From Picocystis sp. L7 (lineage: Eukaryota; Chlorophyta; Picocystophyceae; Picocystales; Picocystaceae), in contig QXJR01000013.1 in the NCBI GenBank assembly GCA_020975725.1, positions 248,001 to 312,000 of the forward strand: a stretch of 64,000 nt of DNA. The letters are read 5' to 3'. Both the position numbers and the translations under genes were made by a program. The notes beneath the pieces are model-generated. The model was not told the DNA's origin, did not search any database, and worked only from the letters and a program-made list of their open reading frames with translations. Shown piece after piece: positions 8,845 to 18,509 of this stretch (position 1 is the first letter of the stretch; each line of letters starts with the position of its first letter).

Positions 8845-9711
8845 TCAGACCTTCCTGTTGGGTTCGAAGACGTACTTGACGATGGACTCCCGCAGGGTCA
8901 GAAGTCCAGGACAAGCAGCCTTGAGTTTTGAGGCATCCAGCTCGTTGTTCGATCTCGGCGCAACGATAACCTTGGCCTGCTCATCCAGGGTGAAGTTCTT
9001 CCAGGTGAAAGAAGGATCCACATACTCCCTGTAAAGCTCCAATATCTCGTTGTGACTCATCACTCCCACGTTGGTGAAGTTGAAAATCCCTGTCTTCTTC
9101 TCCAGGGCCAGATCTATCGAGTACGGAAGCATCTCGTCCAACACCGTCATGCTGTTGGGAATGTTCACCACTTTTTCGTACCTCGCAATTTTGGTGATGA
9201 AGTTCCTAGGATTGCTCAAATCGCTGCTGATGGGCATCCTCACACGCAGGATGCACACGTTTGGGAAGTCGGACATGAGGGTCTCCACCAGCGCTTTGGT
9301 CTTGCTGTAGTACGATCCAATGAAGTTTGGAGGTTCTCCTTCCACGAATCCCACGCCACTTCCCATCGGATGCCTTTCGTCATACTCGAAGATGCATCCC
9401 GTGGCAAAGACGGTCAGGTGCACGTTGTTCAGGAAGCAGCAGTCGGCCAGGTTGAGCGTGCCCACCACGTTGCTGCGGATGGTTTCCACGCGATGATCTT
9501 CGCACCAGTCCACGTTGGGTCTTCCCGTGACTCCCGCGGCATTGAGCACGTGCGTGGCTCCACTGGACTTGATGTCGTTCAGGACATCCGTTCGATTCTC
9601 CAGGCGAGCAGATCCGTATTCATACGCCAACCCTCTCTCTTCCATCAGCTTTCCCAGCAGTCCTCCGATCCATCCTGTCTTCCCATAGATGAGAAACTTG
9701 GGCTGCGTCAT
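8845..9711 (-). CDS. UER1: UDP-4-keto-6-deoxyglucose 3,5-epimerase/4-reductase (NRS/ER)
   Basis: 288 residues from the ATG at 9711, close to the 301 of Arabidopsis NRS/ER. It converts UDP-4-keto-6-deoxy-glucose to UDP-L-rhamnose using NADPH in the cytosol. Motifs: YGKTGWIGGLLGKL (Rossmann glycine motif near the N-terminus), NAAGVTGRPNVDWCEDH, ATGCIFEYDERHP, the YxxxK catalytic pair in YYSKTKA, and RVRMPISSDLSNPRNFITK. It is the stand-alone epimerase/reductase, not a trifunctional RHM: no 4,6-dehydratase domain precedes it. An intronless gene with its own promoter block. Confidence 0.97.
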   Translation of the reverse strand: MTQPKFLIYGKTGWIGGLLGKLMEERGLAYEYGSARLENRTDVLNDIKSSGATHVLNAAGVTGRPNVDWCEDHRVETIRSNVVGTLNLADCCFLNNVHLTVFATGCIFEYDERHPMGSGVGFVEGEPPNFIGSYYSKTKALVETLMSDFPNVCILRVRMPISSDLSNPRNFITKIARYEKVVNIPNSMTVLDEMLPYSIDLALEKKTGIFNFTNVGVMSHNEILELYREYVDPSFTWKNFTLDEQAKVIVAPRSNNELDASKLKAACPGLLTLRESIVKYVFEPNRKV

Positions 9712-10060
9712 CCCGTTGGACTGTCCACGGCAAGGGTCGGCGTCTGTCGCGCACGCTTGTGCTTCAGCTGTCTCAAGCTGCTTGCTTCCACCGCTTGTTG
9801 GATGATGTCCACCGCCAGTTCCTGGTGGATTGGGGACGCGGTAGGGTCCATACGTCCCACCCAGGGTCGCCCCACGTCCCCAGGGTCCATGCCCCCCTTC
9901 GGGGCGAGGGGAAAACAGGGGGGGAGGGATGGAAAGGGGGGCATTGGGCACGTCCAGGCTGGGATCCCTCTCCAGGCGTGGGCGGATCTCCTGACCAGGA
10001 AGGTTGGTGGAAGGGAGGCACAGGACATCACAGGAGGATTGGAAAGTACAACTCATCCTT
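9712..10060. promoter_or_regulatory. Promoter region of UER1
   Basis: Contains a cluster of AGGGTCC / GGGACG-like elements between about 9835 and 9975 (for example CCAGGGTCGCCCC and CCAGGGTCCATG) and long G runs. No gene seen. Confidence 0.45.
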
Positions 10061-10354
10061 TCACGCGTCAGGGTCGAGTCGTCCCCTCCACGGATGCTTG
10101 AAGATGAAATCCGCCCAGGTGCACACCGTCCCCGTTCGTCCGAGGCGCACGGGAGAGGCACCGGATGGAAGTGCAATGGGACTGGTGCTTTCTTGATAAC
10201 CTCTCGCAAGCGCCGTCAGTTTCGCGACACCGCTGCTTTGGACGGGTCCATGGGGAAGTAAACAAGACCAGCCATCTTCCTGGTGGTCATCCGTCCGTTC
10301 TTGGATGTCCATGACCCACCTGCCCTGGTGCTCCTTCACCGGTTCCAACCACAT
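10061..10354 (-). CDS. Hypothetical small protein
   Basis: 97-residue ORF from the ATG at 10354 (MWLEPVKEHQGRW). The composition looks protein-like (for example GVAKLTALARGYQES and TCTWADFIFKHPW), but I recognise no domain. Support is contextual: the next gene downstream (UER1) has its own motif-rich promoter starting right after this stop, and a separate TTAACC-rich promoter lies just upstream, between this ORF and the C2-VASt gene. Further exons cannot be excluded. Could equally be 5' UTR of UER1. Confidence 0.35.
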   Translation of the reverse strand: MWLEPVKEHQGRWVMDIQERTDDHQEDGWSCLLPHGPVQSSGVAKLTALARGYQESTSPIALPSGASPVRLGRTGTVCTWADFIFKHPWRGRLDPDA

Positions 10355-10510
10355 CGGTGGTGCTGTACCTTCCACACCACCCTTCCCTGGGGTTAACTTC
10401 TGCCTCCTTCTCAGCACCTCGCCTCGAATTAACCCCGATCGTTCCCTCTCCGACCCCCCTGCTCCCTTCGGTTAAGTGGAATTAACCTGGTCGATGGCGA
10501 TGGATTTCGA
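10355..10510. promoter_or_regulatory. Promoter with four TTAAC elements
   Basis: GGTTAAC (10391), AATTAACC (10427), GGTTAAG (10470) and AATTAACC (10480), each bordered by C or G runs, within 100 bp of the C2-VASt start. A second pair (12809 and 12820) lies before the next gene on this strand. Confidence 0.5.
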
Positions 10511-12634
10511 ATGCGACTTTCGACGATGATGGCGACGACGATGGCGGCGTTTTGGGACGCTTACGCGCACCTGAGGAGGACCGTGACGGACTTCGATCGA
10601 GAACAGGCGAAGGTGGAGGTCCAGGAGAGGATGGCGGAGCTCCTGGCGGAGGGAGAACGACGCATGGAAGCGATGAACCGGAGCTATCAAGTTCAGGTGG
10701 AGAAGCTGCCAACAGCAATGCAAGTGGAGATGCACGTGGCTTTGGGTGCGCTCTGGATCCTCGTGCAAGTGGCGATGGGTTTCCTGGCCATGAGAACGGC
10801 GGTGCGAACCTACCGCAGGAAGCGATTGGTGGTGCAGGAACGGACGGTCCGCTTTCGAGAACCATTGGTCGAGGAACGAAAAGAAGAAGGAACGGCTCGA
10901 AACGTGCCTGCTGCGACGATGGACACGATGAGCAGGCAGATCAGGAGGAGGCCGACGACGCAGAAGCATCCGAAAGAGGATCCGGTGGTCCCACCGACGC
11001 TTCCCAGTTTCCAGAAGAACCTCGGGAGACCGTCGGTCAAACTTTGGCTGCTCCAAGGCAAAGGGTTGGAAAAGGAAGGGGATGGAAGGTTGGATCCATA
11101 CGTCAGAGTCAGAATCTGGTACTGCAGGGATCCACATGGACCGCAAAAGACATACGAGTACCATGAAAGAATCTCTTCCGTGGCAGAAGACACATGTGCT
11201 CCGACCTGGAATGATTTCTTTCAGGTGGTGCTCGAAGAAGGTGAAGTGCTCAACCGAGTGGAGCTGTGGGTCATGGATTGGCATCTGCTGGAGAGTGAGA
11301 ACAGCGTCGGGCACGGGTGGCTGAAGCTGAAAGACAAACCAGCAGATGGACGAGAGAGACAAACATGGGTCCCGTTGTCTCAAGGAGGTAAAAGATCCAT
11401 GCTCTCCATCAAGTATGCAGTTTCAAGTCTGCCCGCCACGTCCCCCCAAGGCCAGAACAAAGAGACCTCCTTCGCTTGGACCGAATTTCCATGCGTCCTG
11501 GCTGGAGTAGAGGGGCAACGTTTTGAAGGAAACCTGTCGCTTGCCGACCGCGCGTTGTCGTTTGTGTGCCCTTCCCTTGGGGAGGGGGGATCATTCGAAA
11601 TGCCATGCAGTGCGATTGTTGCTGTCAAATCTACCAGCCATCGTCTGGAAGAAGGCCTTGTTTTCCTGCTTGACAGCAACATGTGTGGCTCGACTGTCCC
11701 GTGTGATCAAAACGGGAACAAGTCACTAAAGTTTATCCACTTGCCCGACCCAGAGGCAACCACACACTCGATAAAGAAGTTTGTGAGGGAACGAAAAAGG
11801 GCACCATCCGGAGGTCGGAACGATGGAATGCTAGACCTGCCGTCTTTTTTCCAGCCTGGATCCACGGTCGAGGTCACGGATCTCGAGTTGGTACGTCCCA
11901 GCACTGAGTCTACTAGCATGGACCCCGAGCACTTTTTGGAACTTATCCGAGATGAGATGGGTGAGATTACACCTGGCGCACACTTGTATATGTCACCGGT
12001 CGTCTTGTTCGGGAGGTGTTTTTCCGATGAAGCGCATGCGAGGTTTGTGAAAACGCTCACCAGGACAGGATGTATAGACCCGCAGTTGAGTGGTTGGTCA
12101 GGCGACCCATATTCCCCTCAGGGTGCCCACAGAGAGTTGCATGACACCGTCAAGTTTGCAAGGAAGATTCCTCTCATTCCTTTGGCATCTCCTCGTCACA
12201 CCAAGTTTCGGTACACTATTCGGCAGAATGGATGGCTCCACGTTTTCCAGTCGAAGGTTCAGATGCCTGAATTTCCCAATGGAAAGCGGTGGCACCTGGA
12301 AGTGCAGTGGAACCTGCAGTACACTCAAGATGGTGGGACCGATTTCACTTCCTATGGAGGCGTCTATGTGGATGATGGATGTCCTTTATCGACGAAAATC
12401 AAGGATGCCGTCACGAACCCTTTCATTCTGGCGCCGGCGAACTGTATCAGTGCATTGGTCCGTTGGGGTGGACATCCAACCAGCAGAGAGAAGCATTCCG
12501 GATACAAGTTCGACGGCCTTCCCCTTCCTGCAGACCTGCCGGAGAGAGTCCTGGATGTTGGTGAGGGGCAGGTACCTTCCAACACGTACACGCAGCACCC
12601 GGTGACCCCGGAGAAGAACACCTTCCAGGTCTAA
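10511..12634 (+). CDS. C2-GRAM-VASt domain membrane protein (putative sterol/lipid transfer)
   Basis: 707 residues, intronless. Order: short N-terminal helix, one strong transmembrane segment (about 76-97, ALGALWILVQVAMGFLAM), basic linker, C2 domain (about 175-300; VKLWLLQGKGLEKEGDGRLDPYV starts it, with an acidic loop), GRAM-like domain (about 330-430), then a VASt/StART-like domain (about 450-640, VRPSTESTSMDPEHFLELI to YGGVYVDDGCPL). This is the layout of plant C2/GRAM and VAD1-type proteins and is related to Lam/Aster sterol carriers at ER-plasma-membrane contacts. The N-terminal anchor suggests an ER protein. The substrate is not visible. Confidence 0.85.
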   Translation: MRLSTMMATTMAAFWDAYAHLRRTVTDFDREQAKVEVQERMAELLAEGERRMEAMNRSYQVQVEKLPTAMQVEMHVALGALWILVQVAMGFLAMRTAVRTYRRKRLVVQERTVRFREPLVEERKEEGTARNVPAATMDTMSRQIRRRPTTQKHPKEDPVVPPTLPSFQKNLGRPSVKLWLLQGKGLEKEGDGRLDPYVRVRIWYCRDPHGPQKTYEYHERISSVAEDTCAPTWNDFFQVVLEEGEVLNRVELWVMDWHLLESENSVGHGWLKLKDKPADGRERQTWVPLSQGGKRSMLSIKYAVSSLPATSPQGQNKETSFAWTEFPCVLAGVEGQRFEGNLSLADRALSFVCPSLGEGGSFEMPCSAIVAVKSTSHRLEEGLVFLLDSNMCGSTVPCDQNGNKSLKFIHLPDPEATTHSIKKFVRERKRAPSGGRNDGMLDLPSFFQPGSTVEVTDLELVRPSTESTSMDPEHFLELIRDEMGEITPGAHLYMSPVVLFGRCFSDEAHARFVKTLTRTGCIDPQLSGWSGDPYSPQGAHRELHDTVKFARKIPLIPLASPRHTKFRYTIRQNGWLHVFQSKVQMPEFPNGKRWHLEVQWNLQYTQDGGTDFTSYGGVYVDDGCPLSTKIKDAVTNPFILAPANCISALVRWGGHPTSREKHSGYKFDGLPLPADLPERVLDVGEGQVPSNTYTQHPVTPEKNTFQV

Positions 12635-13050
12635 TCCCACCCCCTCCTGCGTTCCCATGCGTTTGGGGATCGGATGGATTGTGTTGCACTCACTTGTGTT
12701 GCTCCGTGGCCTCTCCTATTCCTTTGCCTGGATGAAGATGGCCATGCCAGGCCAACCTCCCAATAAAATCCCTGGCATGGACGAACCCGACCTTTCCCCC
12801 CCCCCGAAGTTAACCTCCGAATTAACCAAACCGAAGGGGAGGGCAGGAGTCGAAGGGACGTAACGCTTGCGTCGTCCATCCCGGCCCTTTCCTCCGTTCC
12901 CCGAAGAGGACGTGAGGGATGGGAGGGGATCCTCCGCGGGGATCGGGACAGGCGAGGCGACATGGCGTCGGTTCGCTTCGTCCATGTCGGCATATTTCGT
13001 CGCGGTTGGAGCTTCGCAGCCGCGCATCGACGCGCTCTTTTCGAGAGGAC
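12635..13050. promoter_or_regulatory. Intergenic and promoter region of the zinc-ribbon gene
   Basis: Terminator side of the C2-VASt gene followed by a motif block at 12800-12840: CCCCGAAGTTAACCTCCG and GAATTAACCAAACCGAAGGGG, an imperfect inverted repeat built on TTAACC. No gene seen. Confidence 0.45.
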
Positions 13051-13581
13051 ATGGCCGAACCAGGTCCAGAACTCGCCTACAACCTGAACCTGCGCGTGGA
13101 CGTCCAGACGGACGTCAATCCCAAGCCGCGTGCGAAGGTGCACAGCGTCGAATGGAGGAAAGTCATGAACGGTGCGTGGATGGCAGAGCGAAGGAAGGAG
13201 AGGCGTGGAACCCTACGCGGATGAATGGGAAGCCTGGAGTAACAAACTGACGCGAAACTTGGATGTGCAGGCGATCCCGTGGAAATCAATCCGTCCGTGG
13301 GCCATGGCATGAAAATCATGACCGTAGATGAATGGGCAGGAAGATGGAAGAGGAATGACGACTTTCCAGAATGCCTCAACTGTGGAAGCATGAACACGAA
13401 AGAGCACCACTTCGTACAAACCTGGTGCCGAGGGAAGAAACAATGGGAAAGCGAGACCCTATGCATGGATTGTCACAGCTTCTCCTGGCGTTCTTATGCG
13501 GATCCGGATTTCCTCATGCCAGAGGATTACGAGAAAATGAGGTTCCAAAAGCTCGTAGAAGATGGGGTGGAAGTGAACTGA
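13051..13581 (+). CDS. Small zinc-ribbon protein, hypothetical
   Basis: Exon 1 13051-13171, intron 13172-13270 (99 nt, GTGCGT donor, GTGCAG acceptor, phase 1), exon 2 13271-13581; 143 residues. Exon 1 begins MAEPGPELAYNLNLRV; exon 2 carries a four-cysteine ribbon, CLNCGS...CMDC, with an aromatic-rich core (HHFVQTWCRGKKQW). The join GDP across the intron restores one continuous frame, which supports the model. A zinc-binding role is inferred from the cysteines; no family is recognised and no targeting signal is seen. Confidence 0.65.
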
Positions 13582-13618
13582 ATCAAATGAAGCCCGCCCG
13601 AAGTTGGTCCGAGTCTTG

Positions 13619-14914
13619 TTATTCCTTGTATCTCTGCAGCATCGTCTTCAGCTCTACCTCCTCCTCGTATCGCATGCGCTCCTGCTGTCGAATCAGCTCG
13701 ATCTTGACCTCCTCGAGGTGCTGGACGGCTCTCTGATGGATGTGCTGTAGTGCATCCACTTGGGACAGGCTCAGATCCGCGACGTCGATCCCCAACACGT
13801 GACACGGACGGATGTCCAGCGCTGCTGCTTCTGGAAACTCCGCCTCCATCAACGCCTCTGCCGCCTCGAGCCAGTTTACGTGTGATTCCTCCTTCCTACC
13901 CTGGTTGGCTTCCAGGGCATCTTTGCTGGATGTCCTGCAGGGCACGGTGCCTGGTGGATTCCTGTGTTGTTCAGTCACGTCTCCATCGTTCACCACCTTC
14001 CGTGCCCTTTGTTTCGTCATCGTGAACCATTCTCCCTGTGCACTGCCATCAAGTGTGCGGTCTGCCGGGTCGCTCCGTCCTCTGAGCTTGGCAGTCAGCA
14101 ACTTTTGTTTTAAGATTCGGATCGACTCGTCTTCTCTTGCAGTGGGATTCTGCTTCTGCATTGGGCTTCTATCGGAGCGCCAGGCGGTTTTCTTCTCCGG
14201 CCTGCCGGTTGGCTTCCTGCCTTGTGCAACAACCGGTGGTGCTCCATTTGTGCTCAATGTTGCATCGATCTCCGATTCCAAGGAGCCAATGCTTGTCCTT
14301 TCTTCTAGGATCCGAACAATCTCGTTGTTCTTTCCTTTTTTCGCGATGGAAAGCGGGGTCTCTCCCCCGTTGTTCCTGTGCAAAGCATCGCCTCCTACAT
14401 CTAGCAACATTCGTACGCAAGCTGCCGATCCTCCTTCGCAGGCGAAATGAAGCACATTCCTGCCATGTTTGTCCTTCAGGTTGATCCATTCCGACGCTCC
14501 TAAGTTTCCTTTCTCTCCTTCTTTGGCTGCTTGCCTCAGCAGCATGTCCAAGGAGGCTTCATCGCCATTGGATGCTGCACAAGCGATGGGTGTGAGTCCA
14601 CTTGCGTTCTGTCGGATGACGCTTGCGCCGCGATGAAGGAGCAAGGAAGAGATGCCAAGGTGCCCTTTCATGATGGAGAACATCAGTGGCGTGTCGCCGT
14701 TGCAATTTTCTGCGTCGGGATCCGCACCGCCTTCGTTCAACAACATTCGAGTGGCTTGCATGGAACCAGATGCGCAGCTGATGTGCAAGGCGGTATTCTG
14801 AGAAGCCGACACCGTCCAAGAAGGATCACCTCCGTTTTCCAGGACCTTCCTCAGGCCTTGCACGTCGTTCGTTCGTGCGAAGGCGTGCATCTGTTCCGCC
14901 AAAGAGTCCGACAT
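13619..14914 (-). CDS. Ankyrin-repeat protein
   Basis: 431 residues from the ATG at 14914 (MSDSLAEQMHAFART). Residues 1-220 form about five to six ankyrin repeats, with clear TALHISCASGSMQATRMLL, TPLMFSIMKGHLGISSLLL, NVLHFACEGGSAACVRMLL and TPLSIAKKG units. A low-complexity charged linker and a C-terminal coiled coil (about 395-431; QHLEEVKIELIRQQERM) follow. A protein-protein scaffold is all the sequence supports. The stop lies 38 bp from the convergent zinc-ribbon gene. Confidence 0.85.
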   Translation of the reverse strand: MSDSLAEQMHAFARTNDVQGLRKVLENGGDPSWTVSASQNTALHISCASGSMQATRMLLNEGGADPDAENCNGDTPLMFSIMKGHLGISSLLLHRGASVIRQNASGLTPIACAASNGDEASLDMLLRQAAKEGEKGNLGASEWINLKDKHGRNVLHFACEGGSAACVRMLLDVGGDALHRNNGGETPLSIAKKGKNNEIVRILEERTSIGSLESEIDATLSTNGAPPVVAQGRKPTGRPEKKTAWRSDRSPMQKQNPTAREDESIRILKQKLLTAKLRGRSDPADRTLDGSAQGEWFTMTKQRARKVVNDGDVTEQHRNPPGTVPCRTSSKDALEANQGRKEESHVNWLEAAEALMEAEFPEAAALDIRPCHVLGIDVADLSLSQVDALQHIHQRAVQHLEEVKIELIRQQERMRYEEEVELKTMLQRYKE

Positions 14915-15376
14915 TGCAGCTTGTGGTGTGCTAAAGTGATGGTCTGGTGTCGATTGGATCCATCCACCAGAGACAAAGGGGCGTTCACAGGATGGGAGGT
15001 GGAAGAGAGGGCCTGGCAGAGAGACAAAAGATGTGAATGGTGTCGGAGGTTGCACTCGAGGGGAAGAGCGACAGGATCAAGGCTGGACAGGTGCTTGTGG
15101 TGTGTTGTAAAAGCGAGCCGTTCCATGCGCTCCTCCAAGAGGGGGAATGGCACGCAATTCAACCGATACGATAAAGCCTCACCGCACAGGTCCGGCAGAA
15201 TTGCTGACCAGGGGTCGACCAGGGTTCGGATGGGAAATGGCCAGTCGTGTACCTTCAATTATTTATCGTGGGCCAGGCTTCCTTCACGCAAGGGCGAAGG
15301 AGAGCACTGCGGCAACCTCCAGGGCATCCTTTTCGACTCCTGTACTCTTCCGTTCCAAGCTGGCGAGAAGGCGACT
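14915..15376. other. Intergenic region, 462 bp
   Basis: Promoter side of the ankyrin gene and 3' side of the next minus-strand gene. Only overlapping spurious frames; no motif cluster as clear as elsewhere. Confidence 0.4.
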
Positions 15377-15942
15377 TCAGGCATAACCACCGTCGGGCAC
15401 ATCTTCCATGTCATGGAACGTCCATTTGACTCCGGGCCCAGCTGGCGATGGCATGCCAGAGATTGCCGTTTCTCTTTGCTTCAACCTTTCAGCGTCCAGC
15501 ACTTCTTCCTTCCGTGGAAGGACCGCTCGCTTGGTGTCTCGCGTGTAATATTTGATGTCGTATATGTACTGGGGACTGGAGGAAGGAACGTAAGCTGTCT
15601 CTCCTGGAGTGCTGTGATCAACCAGCCGATGAAGCGTTGCACAGCTCACACGTCAACACGCCCGTCCGAGTGGTTCCAGAGCGTCGGTCGTTTCGTCCTC
15701 GTCCATCCGCGACGTATTCGGCACGTACGCTGGCGCTCTCACGCGGTATGCGGATGCTGCAGGCAAGGCTGTGACGTTCTCTGGGCTCGAAGCAGCTCCG
15801 GTGATCTGCCACGAAACACGCGTGCTTCCTCGTCAGCTTCCGCTCCCGTCCTCCTTCCGTTCCTCCCTTCTCCACCTCGTCGACGCACCTTCCACGGCGC
15901 TTTCAGGGGAAAGCGTTCCAGGAGGCGTTTCAGCGCGTTCAT
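15377..15942 (-). CDS. Mitochondrial complex I subunit B14.5a (NDUFA7)-like
   Basis: Three exons: 15889-15942, 15660-15805 and 15377-15611, with introns of 83 nt (GTGCGT..GGCAG) and 48 nt (GTGTTG..ACAG). The join is in frame throughout and gives 144 residues. It begins MNALKRLLERFPLKAPWKITG and contains YIYDIKYYTRDTKRAVLPR, comparable with the NNYYCTRDGRRESVPP core of NDUFA7, and ends PGVKWTFHDMEDVPDGGY. Assignment as an accessory complex I subunit rests on that core and the small basic N-terminus; it is moderate. It is divergent from SRP14 across a TATCGAT-rich promoter. Confidence 0.55.
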
Positions 15943-16315
15943 GGCGCCTGCAGACGCGCGCTCGTGCGCGCCTTCGCGCGAAGATGGATCGCGATTCTGG
16001 CGTGCGTCGGCTCGGACCCTTCCTCCCTTCCCCAAAGATCTCGATCCCTTCCGAAACGATATCGATAGCGAATCGAGTCCTTTCCTCCCCTTTCTCCGGA
16101 GAGGTATCGATGGGGAGAGGTATCGATACGAAGGGGTGTTCGTTCGATCGGTTCGATGGAAGGTATCGATGGGAGGGAGCAGGGGGTCCGAAGGGGGTGT
16201 CTGAGGGACGCCGATGGCGTCGGCATTTCCTCGTCGGCAGCGGCACCTTCGCCACGCCTTTGCGCGCCCTTTCGTCCGAACAGGAAGAAAAGGAGGTGTG
16301 AAGGAACGAGGGAGG
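15943..16315. promoter_or_regulatory. Divergent promoter with four TATCGAT elements
   Basis: TATCGAT at 16060, 16105, 16121 and 16164, three of them as GGTATCGAT followed by G runs or ACG. Also CGATCCC and TTCGAT near-copies. Lies between the NDUFA7-like gene and SRP14. Confidence 0.55.
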
Positions 16316-16810
16316 ATGGTGCGGCTGGATGCCGATCCGTTCTTGGACCAGCTGGCCCAGATGATCGTCCGAAACAAAGAAGCAGGATCCGTGGTCGTGA
16401 CCATGAAGCGAAGTGCGTCCAGGAGGAAGAACGGCGTGCGAACGAGGCGAAAGGGGAGGACCAGAAGGCGAAAAGCTGACGCCAAGGAACGCCACGACGG
16501 TCGCCACAGGTCCTCCCGTACGAACCACGAAGAAGATCAAGCTCGCAGACACAGAGGTGAGGAAACACGAAGGCGGATCGAAGGCGGCGATGGAAGGATG
16601 GGTGTGAGGCTGACGCGATCGTCGTGCAACACACAGGAGTGCAAGTGTCTCATCCGAGCTTCCGACGGGAAGAAGAAGATCAGTGCCATGGTGACGGCCA
16701 AAGAATACGCCAGGTTCCAGACGTTCTACTCGAACATCGTCAAAGCGCACATGGACGGCCTTCGGGAAAAGTCCAAGAAGAAGTCCACGAGATCGCACGT
16801 GAGCGGCTGA
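16316..16810 (+). CDS. SRP14: Signal recognition particle 14 kDa protein
   Basis: Exons 16316-16412, 16510-16601 and 16637-16810; introns of 97 nt (GTGCGT..CACAG) and 35 nt (GTGTGA..CACAG). Predicted 120 residues. Start MVRLDADPFLDQLAQMI matches SRP14 MVLLESEQFLTELTRLF, and the last exon reads CLIRASDGKKKISAMV, YARFQTFYSNIVKAHMDGL and a lysine tail, as in human SRP14. The protein pairs with SRP9 on the SRP RNA Alu domain and mediates elongation arrest. The second donor is a choice: using GAG|GTGAGG at 16559 would shorten exon 2. Confidence 0.93.
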   Translation: MVRLDADPFLDQLAQMIVRNKEAGSVVVTMKRSASRRKNGVRTRRKGRTRRRKADAKERHDGRHRSSRTNHEEDQARRHRGEETRRRIEGGDGRMGVRLTRSSCNTQECKCLIRASDGKKKISAMVTAKEYARFQTFYSNIVKAHMDGLREKSKKKSTRSHVSG

Positions 16811-17064
16811 TCCGCGTGCACGCGACGGTCGATCCGACCAGGAGCGACAGAGGCCACGAGGCAGGTCGTGGCACGCGCCACCTGCGAACAGGAAGGCTTC
16901 GATTCTGGACGGCTTCGCAGCGTCGGCTTCGACCCTTCCGCGCGACGTCGACGTCGCGATCCCAAGCCGCGTGTCCTCGCTTGCGTTGGTGTTCGTCGGA
17001 CGTGTCAGAGAGGACGGTTCGAGGGCTGGACGCCGTGGCACCTCGCAAGCCTCCTTCGACGTGC

Positions 17065-17514
17065 TCAAGACGACCCTTGGCGCGTGGTGCTGCCGCGCAG
17101 GAGGAGCTCTGCGACGCCTCGGGGTTTCGAGGGTGCTTTCTTCGCGGTTTTGGACGAAGCGTGAAGGATCTCCTGCCTCCACTTGTCCACCAGTCGCTGT
17201 GCAGTGCGTGCGATGTTCTCGTGGGCGTGTGTTCGGAGCCTCTTCACGGCGGTGGCGATCATGGTCTCTTCCAGGGTGTTTTGGCTGATGACGATGGTCG
17301 AGAGGTACCTCAACGCTTCCAACAGGTCCTCTTCGCTGCTTGCGTCGCATTCGAGCACTTGCTTGCACCTCAGCACCTCTGCTTCGCTGTAACAAAGCGC
17401 GCTCTCTCCCCGCATGACCACCACTTTCTGTCGGTTTCCGACCGACGTCAGCGCGTGCACGTCTTCTCGCGGCTCCGCGTTCGCGCCCGCCTGCTTGGTT
17501 TCCCCACCTTGCAT
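17065..17514 (-). CDS. TFIIS N-terminal (TND/LW)-domain protein
   Basis: 149 residues from the ATG at 17514 (MQGGETKQAG). The second half is a four-helix LW-type bundle: DLLEALRYLSTIVISQNTLE, TMIATAVKRLRTHAHENIA, RTAQRLVDKWRQEI, as in TFIIS, Elongin A, MED26 and IWS1. A basic C-terminus follows. No zinc ribbon or central TFIIS domain is present, so this is not full TFIIS; a transcription-elongation or Mediator-related role is inferred. A short upstream ATG frame (from about 17597) overlaps in a different phase and might be a 5' exon. Confidence 0.6.
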   Translation of the reverse strand: MQGGETKQAGANAEPREDVHALTSVGNRQKVVVMRGESALCYSEAEVLRCKQVLECDASSEEDLLEALRYLSTIVISQNTLEETMIATAVKRLRTHAHENIARTAQRLVDKWRQEILHASSKTAKKAPSKPRGVAELLLRGSTTRQGSS

Positions 17515-17769
17515 TCTGCGATCTTCTTCTGCGCTCGAGGCCCTCCTGGGTCTCGCTCCTGCAGCGGTTGTTCGTGTCGTGTCACGTAGCGGTCCATCGT
17601 CTCGGTGGTTGGGTGTGGGAGACGGGACCCGACACGTCCAGGACAGGATTTGAACCCAGGGGAGGACGTAGGGGGGAAAGGATGGTTCGGAAACCGTCCT
17701 CCTCCATGGCCCGAGGGACAGGGTTCGTGGACGAAACAAGGCAACACACGGGTGAAGCGAGAAGCGTCG
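17515..17769. promoter_or_regulatory. Promoter of the TND-domain gene
   Basis: 255 bp containing GACGGGACCCGACACGTCC-type elements and G runs. Includes a tRNA-like GGTTCAAATCC box on the minus strand that does not fold into an acceptable tRNA. Confidence 0.35.
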
Positions 17770-18509
17770 TTACAAAAGCTTGACGTTATTGGAAGTGGAT
17801 GCACCCATGTCACCCAAACCGGGAACCTTGGGCAAGATCTCCTCCCGCTTCTTCTTGGCAAAGTTGAACATGCCCAACAAGGCGCTGCGTCGACGCTTGC
17901 GCTCTTCTGGATGACTGCTGGGACTGGCAGAGCTGGGCAGGACTCCATCGTTCGAAGCAAACGAGATGAAGTAGAAGAAAGGAACCAACCAAACCGATAT
18001 CAGGAAGAAACCAAGGATGTACTCCAGAGAATGGTACTCGTGCGCGTTGTAAAAATACCTCATCCACAGCAAGTGATTCGCAAAGAGGACGACAATGCTC
18101 AGCACGAAGTCCATCGATGCCACCGGGATGAAAGGGAACTGCTTCAAAAGACGCAAGTACAGCCCCTGGGCCAACACTCCCACACCGACTTCCAGAAAAG
18201 GAAGGCGATCCCATACCAAGTACAATGCGTGCAATGCCAGAGTGGAGAAAATGGCGTACCTAATGGCCTTCTTCGCTACCCGCGTGTATTCCTCGACCAG
18301 TTCCGCGAGATAGTACAAGCCCGCAGCTGCAGAAGCGAACGATCGGGTCGTCAGGGCCAAGTCCGAAACAACGAGGATTCAAACCGTTCAAGCCGCTCGA
18401 TGGAGAAACGACGCACGTCCTCACCTAAACAGACGGAAAGAAACACGATCCCTAAGTACCCCGAAGCTGTTTGCACGTGCAACGAAGACGAGACCCGCGA
18501 GTCAGCCAC
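17770..18509 (-). CDS. TEX261: TEX261/Svp26 family COPII cargo adaptor
   Basis: Main exon 17770-18326; a 98-nt intron (18327-18424, GTGAGG donor, CTGCAG acceptor, phase 1) joins an upstream exon 18425-18509. The join gives YLGIVFLSVCLAAGLYYLAE, continuing ELVEEYTRVAKK, which matches the Svp26/TEX261 N-terminal helix (SGLYYISELVEEH in yeast). Four hydrophobic helices follow, including RLLKQFPFIPVASMDFVLS. The family packages type II glycosyltransferases into ER-to-Golgi vesicles. The initiator ATG has not been found: the exon at 18509 is preceded by an acceptor-like TGTAG, so a further 5' exon is expected. Confidence 0.88.

Noticed and set aside
17580-17730. Possible tRNA on the minus strand (GGTTCAAATCC box and an anticodon-like hairpin)
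   Set aside because: The T-arm has mismatches, no box A fits, and the 5' and 3' acceptor sequences do not pair. It lies in a promoter-like block.
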